A stretch of DNA of 64,000 nt from Vulcanimicrobiota bacterium (lineage in GTDB: Bacteria; Vulcanimicrobiota; Vulcanimicrobiia; Vulcanimicrobiales; Vulcanimicrobiaceae), in assembly GCA_003168375.1 (NCBI GenBank), contig PMSI01000003.1, positions 1,116,001 through 1,180,000 of the forward strand, in the 5' to 3' direction. The notes below the pieces were generated by a model. It was not told where the DNA came from and did no database searches. It was given only the letters and a program-made list of their open reading frames with translations. A program made the translations under genes and the position numbers. The number at the start of each line of letters is the position of its first letter. Positions within the stretch are counted from its first letter, which is position 1. Shown piece after piece: positions 9,287 to 17,325 of this stretch.

Positions 9287-9308
9287 CCTTCGACAGGCTC
9301 AGGATGAC
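9287..9308. repeat. Dispersed TCGACA-R-GCTCAGG repeat, copy 1
   Basis: CCTTCGACAGGCTCAGGATG occupies most of this site in the fliF-purA intergenic gap. The same core recurs at 12471, 26131, 32575 and 50887 in either orientation. The gap (9119-9327) otherwise holds nothing recognisable. Confidence 0.7.
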
Positions 9309-9327
9309 TTTGCGGTCCCGATCACGC

Positions 9328-10617
9328 TCAAACGGCGAGCGCGGAACGCTCCGGGCCGACCGACACGGCGAGCACCGGAACGCCGGTCACCTGGGCGAGG
9401 CGGTCGAGAAACGCGCGCGCCGCTGCGGGGAGGTCGGCGATGCGGCGGACGTCGCGGATCTCGACGTCCCAGCCGGGATGTTCCTCGACCTCAACCTGCA
9501 GGCCAGGGTCGGCGAGGCCTTCGACGCCGCACGGCGTGCCGTCGGCACGACGGTATCCGGTCACGATCCCAAGGCGCCCGAACCCGGAGAGGACGTCGAG
9601 TTTGGTGATCGCCAGGCCGTCCAGGCCGTTCAACTGCGCCGCATAGCGCGCGGCGACGGCGTCATACCAGCCGCAGCGCCGCGGACGCCCTGTGGTCACA
9701 CCGAACTCGCGGCCTTGCGCCCGCAGCCGTTCGCCGCGCTCGTCCGAGAGCTCGGAGGGAAACGGTCCGCTCCCGACGCGCGTGCAGTACGCCTTCGCAA
9801 CGCCGAGCACGCGGCCGACGGTGGTGGGTCCGATCCCCAGGCCGATGCAGGCGCCGCCGGCGACGGTATGCGAGCTGGTCACGAACGGATAGGTCCCGTA
9901 GGTGACGTCGAGCATCGTGCCCTGCGCGCCCTCGGCCAGAATCCGTTCGCCGCGCGCGATCGCGTCGTGCAGCAGCGCGACGTCGTCGACGACGTGCGGG
10001 ACGATCCGCTCCGCGAGCGTGAGCGTCTCGCCGACGATGTCCTCTTCGCGCGGGACGCCTTCGGCGCCGGCGAACAGCGGCGCCCGCGCAAGCAGCGCCT
10101 GTCGGATCTTGGTCGCGAGCACCTCGGGTTTGGCGAGATCGCCGAAGGTGATCCCGAGCCGTCCGACGCGGTCGACGTACGCCGGCCCGATCCCGCGGCC
10201 GGTCGTGCCGATCGCCGCGCCGCCGCGCTGCTTCTCCAGCAACCGGTCGAGCGCAGCATGGTACGGGAAGACGATGTGCGCGCGCGCCGAGACGACCACA
10301 CGGGAGGTGTCGACGCCGAGCTTCACAAGCGTGTCGAGCTCGTCGACGAGACCGCGCAGCGAAACGACCGTGCCTGCGCCGATCAGCAGCTTCGTCCGCT
10401 CGACCAGCACGCCCGACGGGACGATGTGGAGCGCGAGCTTCGTCTCGCCGACCTCGATCGAGTGGCCGGCGTTGTCGCCGCCGCCGAACCGCGCGACGAT
10501 CGCGTAGTCGCGGGCGAGCAGGTCGACGATGCGCCCCTTCCCTTCGTCGCCCCACTGGATCCCCACCGCGATGTCGACCGGGCGGCGAGGGTCCGGAGGC
10601 GCCGGGAAGATGCTCAC
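9328..10617 (-). CDS. purA: Adenylosuccinate synthetase
   Basis: Joins IMP and aspartate with GTP hydrolysis, the first committed step from IMP to AMP. The 429 residues match family length. Motifs include the P-loop-like IQWGDEGKGRIVDLLA near residues 19-34, GGDNAGHSIEVG, the IGTTGRGIGPAY segment, EGAQGTMLDVTYGTYPFVTSS and TTGRPRRCGWYDAVA. Start is GTG at 10615-10617, four bases after the stop of the upstream mannosidase gene. That closeness suggests shared transcription, although the functions are unrelated. Confidence 0.96.
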   Translation of the reverse strand: MSIFPAPPDPRRPVDIAVGIQWGDEGKGRIVDLLARDYAIVARFGGGDNAGHSIEVGETKLALHIVPSGVLVERTKLLIGAGTVVSLRGLVDELDTLVKLGVDTSRVVVSARAHIVFPYHAALDRLLEKQRGGAAIGTTGRGIGPAYVDRVGRLGITFGDLAKPEVLATKIRQALLARAPLFAGAEGVPREEDIVGETLTLAERIVPHVVDDVALLHDAIARGERILAEGAQGTMLDVTYGTYPFVTSSHTVAGGACIGLGIGPTTVGRVLGVAKAYCTRVGSGPFPSELSDERGERLRAQGREFGVTTGRPRRCGWYDAVAARYAAQLNGLDGLAITKLDVLSGFGRLGIVTGYRRADGTPCGVEGLADPGLQVEVEEHPGWDVEIRDVRRIADLPAAARAFLDRLAQVTGVPVLAVSVGPERSALAV

Positions 10618-10620
10618 GAC

Positions 10621-11937
10621 TCAGTCTCCGCGGAAGTCGAGGTCCGTCGTGCTTCCGACCGGCAGCGGCGGCACACCTTCGAACGACGTCATCACGAACT
10701 CGCTGAAGAGCGCGTTCGGCCAGCCGAAGTCACTCCGCGTGAACTTCGTCGGGTCGTCCGGGTTGAACGACTCGTGCAGCAGATGGTCGCCGGGGTCCGA
10801 GGCGAGCAGCTGGCCGAGCACATCCTTCCGCTCGGCGTCGTTGGACGCCGTGAAGCCCTGCATCAGCATCGCGATCGGCCAGACCATGTTGTCGCTCGTG
10901 TGCGGCGAACCGATGCCGCGCGCGTACTTGCCGACGTAATACGTCGGATTGTCCTTGGAGAGCAAGAACTTGCGCGTGTTCCGGTACACGAACGAGCTCA
11001 CTTTCGTGTATCCGATGTACGGCGCCGAGAGGAGCGAGGGAACGTTGGCGTCGTCCATCAGGTTCGCGTTGCCCAGGCCGTCGACTTCGTAGGCGTAGAT
11101 GTAGCCGTAGTTCGGCGTGAAGATCACCCCGTACGTCTGGATGCCGTTCTGCACTTCGTTGCGCAGCGACTTCGCGCGCTGCGCCTTGATCACGTTGTGG
11201 TAGACGTCGCGCTCGATCTCTTCCAGCTGGCCGAGCGCGACGACCGTCATCATCTCGGACGGGATCGGGAAATTGAAGCCGCAGGCATCGTCGGAGGGGC
11301 GGAACCCGCTCCAGATCATCCCTGTGTACGCGACCGGCTTGCCCTTCCCGCCGAGCGCCATCTCTTTGTGCGTGTACTGCGAGTTGCGGGGATGGTCTTG
11401 TTCCTTCTCCATCGTCGCCAGCGCGCTGTCGAAGCCGAGCGACAGATCGCCGGTGAAGATCGACGCATCGCCGGTTTGCTTCCAGTACGTCCAGGCGAGC
11501 GAGATGGGGTAGTCCAGCGAGTCGAGTTCGAACTTGCGCTCCCACACCCGGTAGTCGAGTGTGAACGCGTTCGCGTACGGGTCGGCCTGCAGGTACTTGC
11601 CCATGCGCGCGATCGTGCCGCGCAGCAAGCTCGCGATCTGGGGATCGGTCTTTGCAAAGAAGAGGTATGGCCGCACCTGGACGCTGGCGTCGCGCAGCCA
11701 CTCGGCCGGGATGTCGCCGGTCTTGACGTAGGTCGTCCCGTCGGAGGCCAGCGTGATCTGCTGACCGTTGTGCAGCAAGGCGGCCCGGTACATCGACTGC
11801 AGCTTCGGATCGCCGACGGTGTACCCCGCGGCGGCTTTGGAGACGGAATCCAGCTCGAGCGCCGCAGCCGGAAGCGGCGCGAGCAACGCGAGAGCCGCGA
11901 GCGTGCATAACAGAGCACGAACGGTCGTGAGTCGCAT
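10621..11937 (-). CDS. Secreted GH125-family exo-alpha-1,6-mannosidase
   Basis: Glycoside hydrolase family 125 enzymes are metal-independent exo-acting alpha-1,6-mannosidases of the (alpha/alpha)6 barrel fold. Visible family segments are TGDIPAEWLRDASVQVRPYL, DYRVWERKFELDSLDYPISL, GMIWSGFRPSDDACGFNFPI, NLMDDANVPSLL and RGIGSPHTSDNMVWPIAMLM. The ATG at 11935-11937 gives a clean signal peptide (RLTTVRALLCTLAALALLAPLPAAA, cut into parts here) and about 438 residues. A more upstream start would overlap recX. Known homologues act on N-glycans or fungal and plant mannans. Whether this one uses external glycans or the cell's own polymers cannot be told. Confidence 0.88.
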   Translation of the reverse strand: MRLTTVRALLCTLAALALLAPLPAAALELDSVSKAAAGYTVGDPKLQSMYRAALLHNGQQITLASDGTTYVKTGDIPAEWLRDASVQVRPYLFFAKTDPQIASLLRGTIARMGKYLQADPYANAFTLDYRVWERKFELDSLDYPISLAWTYWKQTGDASIFTGDLSLGFDSALATMEKEQDHPRNSQYTHKEMALGGKGKPVAYTGMIWSGFRPSDDACGFNFPIPSEMMTVVALGQLEEIERDVYHNVIKAQRAKSLRNEVQNGIQTYGVIFTPNYGYIYAYEVDGLGNANLMDDANVPSLLSAPYIGYTKVSSFVYRNTRKFLLSKDNPTYYVGKYARGIGSPHTSDNMVWPIAMLMQGFTASNDAERKDVLGQLLASDPGDHLLHESFNPDDPTKFTRSDFGWPNALFSEFVMTSFEGVPPLPVGSTTDLDFRGD

Positions 11938-11996
11938 CGTCAGGGCGACCATACCATGCCGGGCTGGGGCTTTCCTAGACCTTCCCTGACAGGGAA

Positions 11997-12461
11997 TCAT
12001 TGCAAATCGGCGAGCACGTCGCCGAGGTCGGAACCGGCACGCTCCCTGAGAAGCCGGTAGATCAGCGACGCGGGGAACCCCAGGCGCTCGAGCTTCCGCG
12101 CGGCGGACTGATAGGAGACGTCGGGCTTGGCGCGACGGATCCGGTCGTACGCCGCGCCCGCCCGCTCGGACTCGCGGACGTCCGCCGAAGCGACGCTCTC
12201 GCGGGCGGCGTCGCGGTCGATCCCACGCTTTACGAGCTCCGCGACGAGCCGGGCGTCACCAACGGCGGCGCGTTTCGTCTCGACGTAGAGCGTCGCGAAC
12301 AGGTCGTCGTCGAGCAGGCCGTCCCGTTTGCACGACGCGACCGCCGCTGCGACGGTCTCGTCGTCGAAGCCCTTGCGTTCGAGCTTCGCGAACAGCTGCG
12401 CCTCGGTGAGACGGCGCGCCGCGAGCATGCGAAGCGCCGTCACCCGAGCTGATGATGGCAT
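11997..12461 (-). CDS. recX: RecA regulator RecX
   Basis: Regulatory protein that binds RecA filaments and limits their activity. The 154-residue protein has the RecX tandem three-helix repeats: ALRMLAARRLTEAQLFAKLERKGF, then DGLLDDDLFATLYVETK, and a C-terminal repeat RKLERLGFPASLIYRLLRE. It lies directly downstream of recA on the same strand, the common arrangement, separated only by a copy of the dispersed repeat. ATG at 12459-12461. Confidence 0.9.
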   Translation of the reverse strand: MPSSARVTALRMLAARRLTEAQLFAKLERKGFDDETVAAAVASCKRDGLLDDDLFATLYVETKRAAVGDARLVAELVKRGIDRDAARESVASADVRESERAGAAYDRIRRAKPDVSYQSAARKLERLGFPASLIYRLLRERAGSDLGDVLADLQ

Positions 12462-12470
12462 CCTGATCCC

Positions 12471-12489
12471 TCGACAAGCTCAGGACGAA
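12471..12489. repeat. Dispersed repeat, copy 2, covering the recA stop codon
   Basis: TCGACAAGCTCAGGACGAA on the plus strand. Read on the minus strand it supplies the last two Ser codons and the TGA stop of recA (12480-12482), so the repeat forms the recA 3' end and the recA-recX spacer. Confidence 0.7.
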
Positions 12490-13535
12490 GGGTCGTCGTC
12501 CTTTGGTGCGACGCCGACGGGCTTCGCGAGCCCGTTCGGCGCGACGGTCGCCTTGAGCGCCTCGCGGATCTTGGTCGCGATGTCGTCGGCGACGTCGGTG
12601 TGCTCTTCGAGGAACGACTTCGCGTTCTCGCGGCCTTGACCGATGCGCTGCTCGCCGTAGGTGTACCACGAGCCCGACTTGCCGACGATGTTCCGCTCGA
12701 GCGCGACGTCGATGATCGAGCCCATCTTCGAGATCCCCTTGCCGTAGGTGATGTCGAACTCGGCCATGCGGAACGGCGGCGCGACCTTGTTCTTCACCAC
12801 CTTCACGCGGGTGCGCGAACCGACGACGTCCTGCCCGATCTTGATCTGTTCGAGCTTGCGCACGTCGAGCCGGACCGAGGCGTAGAACTTCAGCGCGCGG
12901 CCGCCCGAGGTCGTCTCGGGGCTGCCGAACATGACGCCGACCTTCTCGCGCAGCTGGTTGATGAAGATCATCACGCACTTCGAGCGCGAGATCGCCGACG
13001 TCAGCTTGCGCAGCGCCTGCGACATCAGCCGCGCCTGCAGGCCGACGTGGGTGTCGCCCATGTCGCCTTCGAGCTCGGCCTTGGTGACGAGCGCGGCGAC
13101 CGAGTCGACGACGACGACGTCGACCGCGTTCGAGCGGACGAGCATCTCGGCGATGTCGAGCGCCTGTTCGCCGGCGTCGGGCTGCGAGACCAATAGGTTG
13201 TCGAGATCGATCCCGAGCGCTTGCGCGTAGGTCGGGTCGAGCGCGTGCTCGACGTCGATGAACGCCGCGGTGCCGCCGGCCTTTTGCGCCTCGGCGATGA
13301 CGTGCAGTGCGAGCGTCGTCTTCCCGCTCGACTCCGGACCGTAGATCTCGACGACGCGTCCGCGCGGCAGTCCGCCGACGCCGAGCGCGAGGTCGAGGGC
13401 GATCGATCCCGTCGAGATGACGTCGTACGCCATTCTGTCGGTGAACTCGCCCATCTTCATGATGGAGCCCTTGCCGAACTGACGCTCGATCTGTGCGAGC
13501 GCGTTCGAGAGGGCTAGTGCTTTTTCGTCGGCCAT
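12480..13535 (-). CDS. recA: Recombinase A
   Basis: ATP-dependent strand-exchange protein and SOS co-protease. It has 351 residues with the Walker A motif GPESSGKTT at 66-73, the MAW-type loop region (EALDIAEML-like [10 protein letters not shown]), [20 protein letters not shown], and the L2-region signature [20 protein letters not shown]. The ATG at 13533-13535 starts [21 protein letters not shown] longer in-frame extension lacks any RecA similarity. A LexA-type box lies about 160 bases upstream at 13696-13709. The C-terminal tail ends inside a dispersed repeat. recX follows. Confidence 0.98.
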   Translation of the reverse strand: MADEKALALSNALAQIERQFGKGSIMKMGEFTDRMAYDVISTGSIALDLALGVGGLPRGRVVEIYGPESSGKTTLALHVIAEAQKAGGTAAFIDVEHALDPTYAQALGIDLDNLLVSQPDAGEQALDIAEMLVRSNAVDVVVVDSVAALVTKAELEGDMGDTHVGLQARLMSQALRKLTSAISRSKCVMIFINQLREKVGVMFGSPETTSGGRALKFYASVRLDVRKLEQIKIGQDVVGSRTRVKVVKNKVAPPFRMAEFDITYGKGISKMGSIIDVALERNIVGKSGSWYTYGEQRIGQGRENAKSFLEEHTDVADDIATKIREALKATVAPNGLAKPVGVAPKDDDPSS

Positions 13536-13695
13536 GATGCTCCGTGCGGCAGAATGCTGTCGGTGTTTTTCCGACGGTACCGCGCCTGAGTGCCAGATGC
13601 GTGGCAGAGTGCGAAGCCGTCGCCGGTCATTCCCACGCTGCTCCCGCGCCGGCAAGGGCGCGTCGTTAGCACCCCACTTCGAAGCAGGCGGCCAT

Positions 13696-13709
13696 CGAAC
13701 CTCTGTTCG
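13696..13709. promoter_or_regulatory. Bacillus/actinobacterial-type LexA (SOS) box upstream of recA
   Basis: CGAAC-CTCT-GTTCG is an exact match to the CGAAC-N4-GTTCG box bound by LexA/DinR of Firmicutes and Actinobacteria, within a longer perfect palindrome ATCGAAC-N4-GTTCGAT (13694-13711). It lies directly downstream of a minus-strand TAATAT hexamer (13716-13721), where a repressor would block recA transcription. Confidence 0.75.
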
Positions 13710-13712
13710 ATT

Positions 13713-13761
13713 GCCATATTATTTCGGTCTTTACTTATTTAAGTGAATAGCATAATATGGC
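13713..13761. promoter_or_regulatory. Divergent recA/arsR control region with mirrored -10 elements
   Basis: The arms GCCATATTAT (13713-13722) and ATAATATGGC (13752-13761) are perfect inverted copies 29 bases apart. On the plus strand TTTACT (13730-13735) and TAATAT (13753-13758) are spaced 17 bases and would start transcription at or near the arsR ATG (13765), giving a leaderless message. The other arm supplies TAATAT (13721-13716) for recA. An inner palindrome ACTT-ATTT-AAGT (13733-13744) is a candidate ArsR-type operator. The remaining gap (13536-13693) shows nothing I recognise. Confidence 0.6.
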
Positions 13762-13764
13762 CGC

Positions 13765-14085
13765 ATGCACGGCTTCGCGGCGCTCGGCGACCCGACTCGG
13801 CGGCGGATCGTCGAGATGCTCGCCACGCGCGAGCTACCGGCCGGCGAGATCGCCCGCCGCTTCGACATGACCGCCCCGGCCGTCTCGCAGCATCTGCGGC
13901 TGCTGCGCGACGCCGGACTCGTCCAGGTGCGCCGCGACGCGCAGCGCCGGATCTACGCGCTCGATCCGAGCGGCCTCGCCGAACTCGACGCGTGGCTCGC
14001 GCGCTTCCGGCGCTTCTGGAGCGGCCGGCTCGACGCGCTGGAGCGCGAGCTCGATGCGCACGACACGAAAAGGAATCCGCGATGA
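13765..14085 (+). CDS. ArsR-family winged-helix transcriptional regulator
   Basis: A 106-residue DNA-binding protein: FAALGDPTRRRIVEMLATRE, then the recognition helix region GEIARRFDMTAPAVSQHLRLL and the wing GLVQVRRDAQRRIYALDP. It has no cysteine pair of the ELCVCDL kind, so metal sensing is not indicated. Members of this subgroup are usually followed by an SRPBCC/AHSA1 gene, but none is present here. The promoter hexamers place the transcription start on the ATG, so a leaderless mRNA is likely. The target is inferred to be its own promoter region, shared with recA. Confidence 0.85.
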   Translation: MHGFAALGDPTRRRIVEMLATRELPAGEIARRFDMTAPAVSQHLRLLRDAGLVQVRRDAQRRIYALDPSGLAELDAWLARFRRFWSGRLDALERELDAHDTKRNPR

Positions 14086-14109
14086 ACGACGCGCGCGGGC
14101 GCGTCGTTC
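14084..14109 (+). terminator. Hairpin at the arsR stop codon
   Basis: GAACGACGCGC and GCGCGTCGTTC form a perfect 11-bp stem around a GCGG loop. The stem begins in the arsR TGA. No T-run follows, so it is a terminator-like or mRNA-stabilising hairpin, not a classical intrinsic terminator. Confidence 0.45.
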
Positions 14110-14219
14110 GTGCTAGAAGTCGACGCGGAGGTGCAGCCTGCGCGCCCCATCGAACAGTGAGGGTGTGGCTCCTTTTTCGTCGGGTGGACGCCAAACTCGC
14201 TGTGTTCGGGGTATTCCGG

Positions 14220-15326
14220 ATGACGCGAACCTTCGCTCTCCTCGCGCTCGTAGCGCTGGTCGGCTGTAACAGCGGCTCGGCGTCGCCGCCGCCGCTCTTC
14301 ACCGGGGTCGCCGCACCGACGCCGTCGCCGACGCCTTCTCCGCGAGCGCTGTCGGGCACGATCACCGAGTTCTCCAGCGGTATCACCGCCCCGAACCAGT
14401 TCAGCAACCAGCTGACTGGGATCGCTGCCGGGCCGGACGGCAACCTCTGGTTCACCGAGAACTGCGGCGATCAAATTGGCCGCATCACACCGGCCGGCGC
14501 GGTGACCGAGTTCGCGAACGGCATCACGGGGGGAAGGGCGTGTGTCGGCTCCATCGCGGCAGGTCCGGACGGTAACCTCTGGTTCACCGAGGCCAATGCG
14601 AGCCGGATCGGACGCATCACGCCTGCCGGCGTGATCACCGAGTTCTCCAGCGGTATCACCCCGGGCTCCGGTCCGTCCGGCATCGCCAAGGGGCCGGACG
14701 GCAACATGTGGTTCACCGAGATCGGCGGCGGCGGGAAAATCGCTCGCATCGGGCGCATCACGCCGGCCGGCGTCGTCACCGAGTTCGCAAGCGGTATAAC
14801 ATTGGGCGCCTTCGCGACGAGCATCACGGCGGGACCGGACGGAAACATGTGGTTCACCGAGCGCGGCCAAGCAGGTGACCCGTTCATCGTCGAACCGTTT
14901 CCCGGCGTCGGTCGTATCGGTCGTATCACTCCGGCCGGTGTGGTGACGGAGTTTGCCGCCGGCATCTCGCCGTTCGCGCTGCCCGTCAGTATCGCGGCGG
15001 GGCCGGACGGCAACCTCTGGTTTACCGAAGAGAACGGCGGTCGGATCGGACGCATTACGCCGGCCGGCGTGGTCACCGAGTTCGGCGCCCTCACCGGCGA
15101 GCCCGAAGGGATCACCGCCGGACCGGACCGTAACCTTTGGTTCGCGGAGATCAGCGGGGGTCGCATCGGCGGGAATAGCCTCGGCCGCATCACCCCGGCA
15201 GGCGTCATCACCGAGTTCTCCAGCGGGATCAGTGCCGATGCCGCCCCGACCGGGATCACCACCGGTCCGGACGGCAACATCTGGTTCACCGAGTACAACC
15301 TCAATCGCATCGGGCGCCTTCAGTGA
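14220..15326 (+). CDS. Vgb-like seven-repeat beta-propeller lipoprotein
   Basis: Exported lipoprotein of 368 residues: signal sequence TRTFALLALVALVGC with lipobox LVGC, a Pro/Ser/Thr linker (PTPSPTPSP), then seven repeats built on AGPDGNLWFTE...IGRITPAGVVTEF, each about 45 residues, which would make a seven-bladed propeller. Annotation pipelines tend to call this virginiamycin B lyase. The mature protein contains no histidine at all, whereas the Staphylococcus Vgb mechanism depends on a histidine, so a streptogramin lyase function is unlikely. A ligand-binding or structural role at the cell surface is more probable. ATG at 14220-14222. Confidence 0.8.
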   Translation: MTRTFALLALVALVGCNSGSASPPPLFTGVAAPTPSPTPSPRALSGTITEFSSGITAPNQFSNQLTGIAAGPDGNLWFTENCGDQIGRITPAGAVTEFANGITGGRACVGSIAAGPDGNLWFTEANASRIGRITPAGVITEFSSGITPGSGPSGIAKGPDGNMWFTEIGGGGKIARIGRITPAGVVTEFASGITLGAFATSITAGPDGNMWFTERGQAGDPFIVEPFPGVGRIGRITPAGVVTEFAAGISPFALPVSIAAGPDGNLWFTEENGGRIGRITPAGVVTEFGALTGEPEGITAGPDRNLWFAEISGGRIGGNSLGRITPAGVITEFSSGISADAAPTGITTGPDGNIWFTEYNLNRIGRLQ

Positions 15327-15341
15327 CGCGAATCGCAGCGA

Positions 15342-16262
15342 TTATGCTGCCGCCGTTTCGAACAGCGCTTTCGTGAAATCCGCGGGATCGAAGGGAGCGA
15401 GGGCGTCCTGGCTCTCGCCGATGCCGATGTACTTCACGGGCACCACTAGCTGATCGACGATCCCGACCAGGACGCCGCCCTTCGACGATGAGTCGAGCTT
15501 GGTGACGACGACGCCCGTCAGCTGCGTCGCTTCGTTGAAGAGCTTCGCTTGCGAAAGCGCGTTCTGGCCGGTCGTACCGTCGACGACGAGCAGCGTCTCG
15601 GACGGCGGCGCGCCGGTCTCGCGCTCGATGATGCGGCGCATCTTCTTCAACTCTTCCATCAGGTTCGTCTTCGTTTGCAGCCGCCCGGCGGTATCGACCA
15701 GCACGACGTCGACGCCGCGCGCCTTCGCCGCGGTTATCCCGTCGAACACGACCGACGACGGATCCGAACCTTCCGCGCCGCGGATGAACTCCGCGCCCGC
15801 GCGCTTCGCCCAAATCTCCAACTGCTCGGCGGCGGCGGCGCGGAACGTGTCGGCGGCGACGACCATCACCCGTTTGCGCTGCGTGCGCAGCAGCGCCGCG
15901 AGCTTGCCGATCGTCGTCGTCTTCCCGCTGCCGTTGACGCCGACGACGAGCACGACTGCCGGCTTGCGCTCCAGGTCGAGACCCATCGCGGGGAGGGTGA
16001 GAAAGTTTTGCACGTCGCGGCGAAAGCGCGCGACGACCTGGTCGCTCGTCTCGTAGCGGTCCTGCTTCGCGACGGCCTTGAGCGCGTCGACGATCTTGGC
16101 CGTCGTCGGTACGCCGAAGTCGGCCTTCAGCAGGATCTCGTCGAGATCGTCCCAGAGTTCGTCGTCGACCGGCCGCCGCGCCAGGGCCATCGTCTCCAGC
16201 TCGCCGCCGAACGCCTCGCGCGTGCGTGCAAGCGCCGTCTTGATCTTCCCGAACCAGCTCAC
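15342..16262 (-). CDS. ftsY: Signal recognition particle receptor FtsY
   Basis: SRP receptor GTPase that delivers ribosome-nascent chains to the membrane translocon. The 306 residues contain the N domain (WFGKIKTALARTREAFGG) and the NG GTPase domain: P-loop VVGVNGSGKTTTIGKLA, ADTFRAAAAEQLEIWAKR, DTAGRLQTKTNLMEELKK, VTKLDSSSKGG and the closing IGIGESQDALAPFDPADF. The acidic A domain of E. coli FtsY is missing, as in many phyla. The GTG at 16260-16262 has AGGA eight bases upstream; the longer reading frame further 5' runs into the divergent neighbour and was rejected. Confidence 0.95.
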   Translation of the reverse strand: MSWFGKIKTALARTREAFGGELETMALARRPVDDELWDDLDEILLKADFGVPTTAKIVDALKAVAKQDRYETSDQVVARFRRDVQNFLTLPAMGLDLERKPAVVLVVGVNGSGKTTTIGKLAALLRTQRKRVMVVAADTFRAAAAEQLEIWAKRAGAEFIRGAEGSDPSSVVFDGITAAKARGVDVVLVDTAGRLQTKTNLMEELKKMRRIIERETGAPPSETLLVVDGTTGQNALSQAKLFNEATQLTGVVVTKLDSSSKGGVLVGIVDQLVVPVKYIGIGESQDALAPFDPADFTKALFETAAA

Positions 16263-16331
16263 CGGGCACGTCCTTCCGCGGGCGGGGTTGCGGCACCCAT
16301 TGAGCGGGCGCCCGGGCGGGTAGAGAACGGC

Positions 16332-17252
16332 ATGATCACGACACGCGAGATCGCGCCGGGCGTCGCCGTTTCGGCGATCGGCTTCGGCGGCTACCACCTC
16401 GGCTTGATGAAGGACGAGCCGGAAGCGATCCGGCTGCTGCACGCGGCGATCGACGCCGGGATCACGTTCCTCGACAACGCCTGGGAGTACAACGAGCACG
16501 TCAGCGAGGAGCGCATGGGGAAGGCGCTGGCCGACGGCGGACGGCGCGACCGCATCTTCCTCATGACCAAGGTCTGCACGCACGGTCGCGGGGCGGACGT
16601 CGCGATGCGGCAGCTCGAGGAGTCGCTGCGGCGGCTGCGCACCGACTATCTCGACCTGTGGCAGATCCACGAATGCGTGTACGACGACGATCCCGCGCGG
16701 CATTACGCGAAGGGCGGTGTGATCGAAGCGCTCGACAAGGCGAAGCGCGACGGCAAGGTGCGTTTCGTCGGCTTCACCGGTCACAAGCTTCCCTCGATCC
16801 ACCGCGAGATGATCGAGCGCGGTTACCCGTTCGACACGGTGCAGCTACCGCTCAACGTGCTCGACGCGAACTACCGCAGCTTCGAGAGGAACGTCCTGCC
16901 GTTGGCGCGCGAACGCGCCATCCACGCGATCGGGATGAAAGCCTTCGCCGAAGGCCGCATGATCGAGGCCGGCAAGGTCGACCCGGACGACGCGCTGCGT
17001 TATGCGATGTCGCTGCCGGGCGTGCTCACGACCGTCACCGGGATCGACTCTCGCGCCGTGCTCGACCACCACGTCCGGATCGCGAACGACTTCGCCCCGC
17101 TCGACGAGGTCGCGCTGCAGGCCCTGCGCGACAAATACTGCGACCGCGCCGGCGACGGACACCTCGAGCTCTACAAGTCGACCGCGAAGAACGACGCCGA
17201 CGAAGGCCGCGCGAAGCACGGCTTCCCGCCGATGTCGCAGGTCGCGATGTAG
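16332..17252 (+). CDS. Aldo/keto reductase
   Basis: NAD(P)H-dependent oxidoreductase of the AKR superfamily, 306 residues. Visible are the N-terminal strand IGFGGYHLG, the catalytic-region GITFLDNAWEYNEHVSEERMG, the Lys segment IFLMTKVCTHGR, the RLRTDYLDLWQIHECVYDDD segment carrying the His, and the GKVRFVGFTGH motif. The C-terminal tail (KYCDRAGDGHLELYKSTAKN) matches a subgroup often annotated as AKR of unknown substrate. It is divergent from ftsY with 69 bases between start codons. Substrate unknown. Confidence 0.88.
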   Translation: MITTREIAPGVAVSAIGFGGYHLGLMKDEPEAIRLLHAAIDAGITFLDNAWEYNEHVSEERMGKALADGGRRDRIFLMTKVCTHGRGADVAMRQLEESLRRLRTDYLDLWQIHECVYDDDPARHYAKGGVIEALDKAKRDGKVRFVGFTGHKLPSIHREMIERGYPFDTVQLPLNVLDANYRSFERNVLPLARERAIHAIGMKAFAEGRMIEAGKVDPDDALRYAMSLPGVLTTVTGIDSRAVLDHHVRIANDFAPLDEVALQALRDKYCDRAGDGHLELYKSTAKNDADEGRAKHGFPPMSQVAM

Positions 17253-17325
17253 CCCCGCGAGAAGGCGCGGCGACGCTCCATCTGTAGGGGAGCCCTACGA
17301 CGGAGGCGCGTGGGGGGTGTCCGGA

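Noticed and set aside
9304-11910. Very long plus-strand open frame (868 codons) opposite purA and the GH125 gene
   Set aside because: It is Arg/Asp-rich with no family similarity, as expected for the antisense strand of GC-rich genes; the opposite strand has clear homologues.
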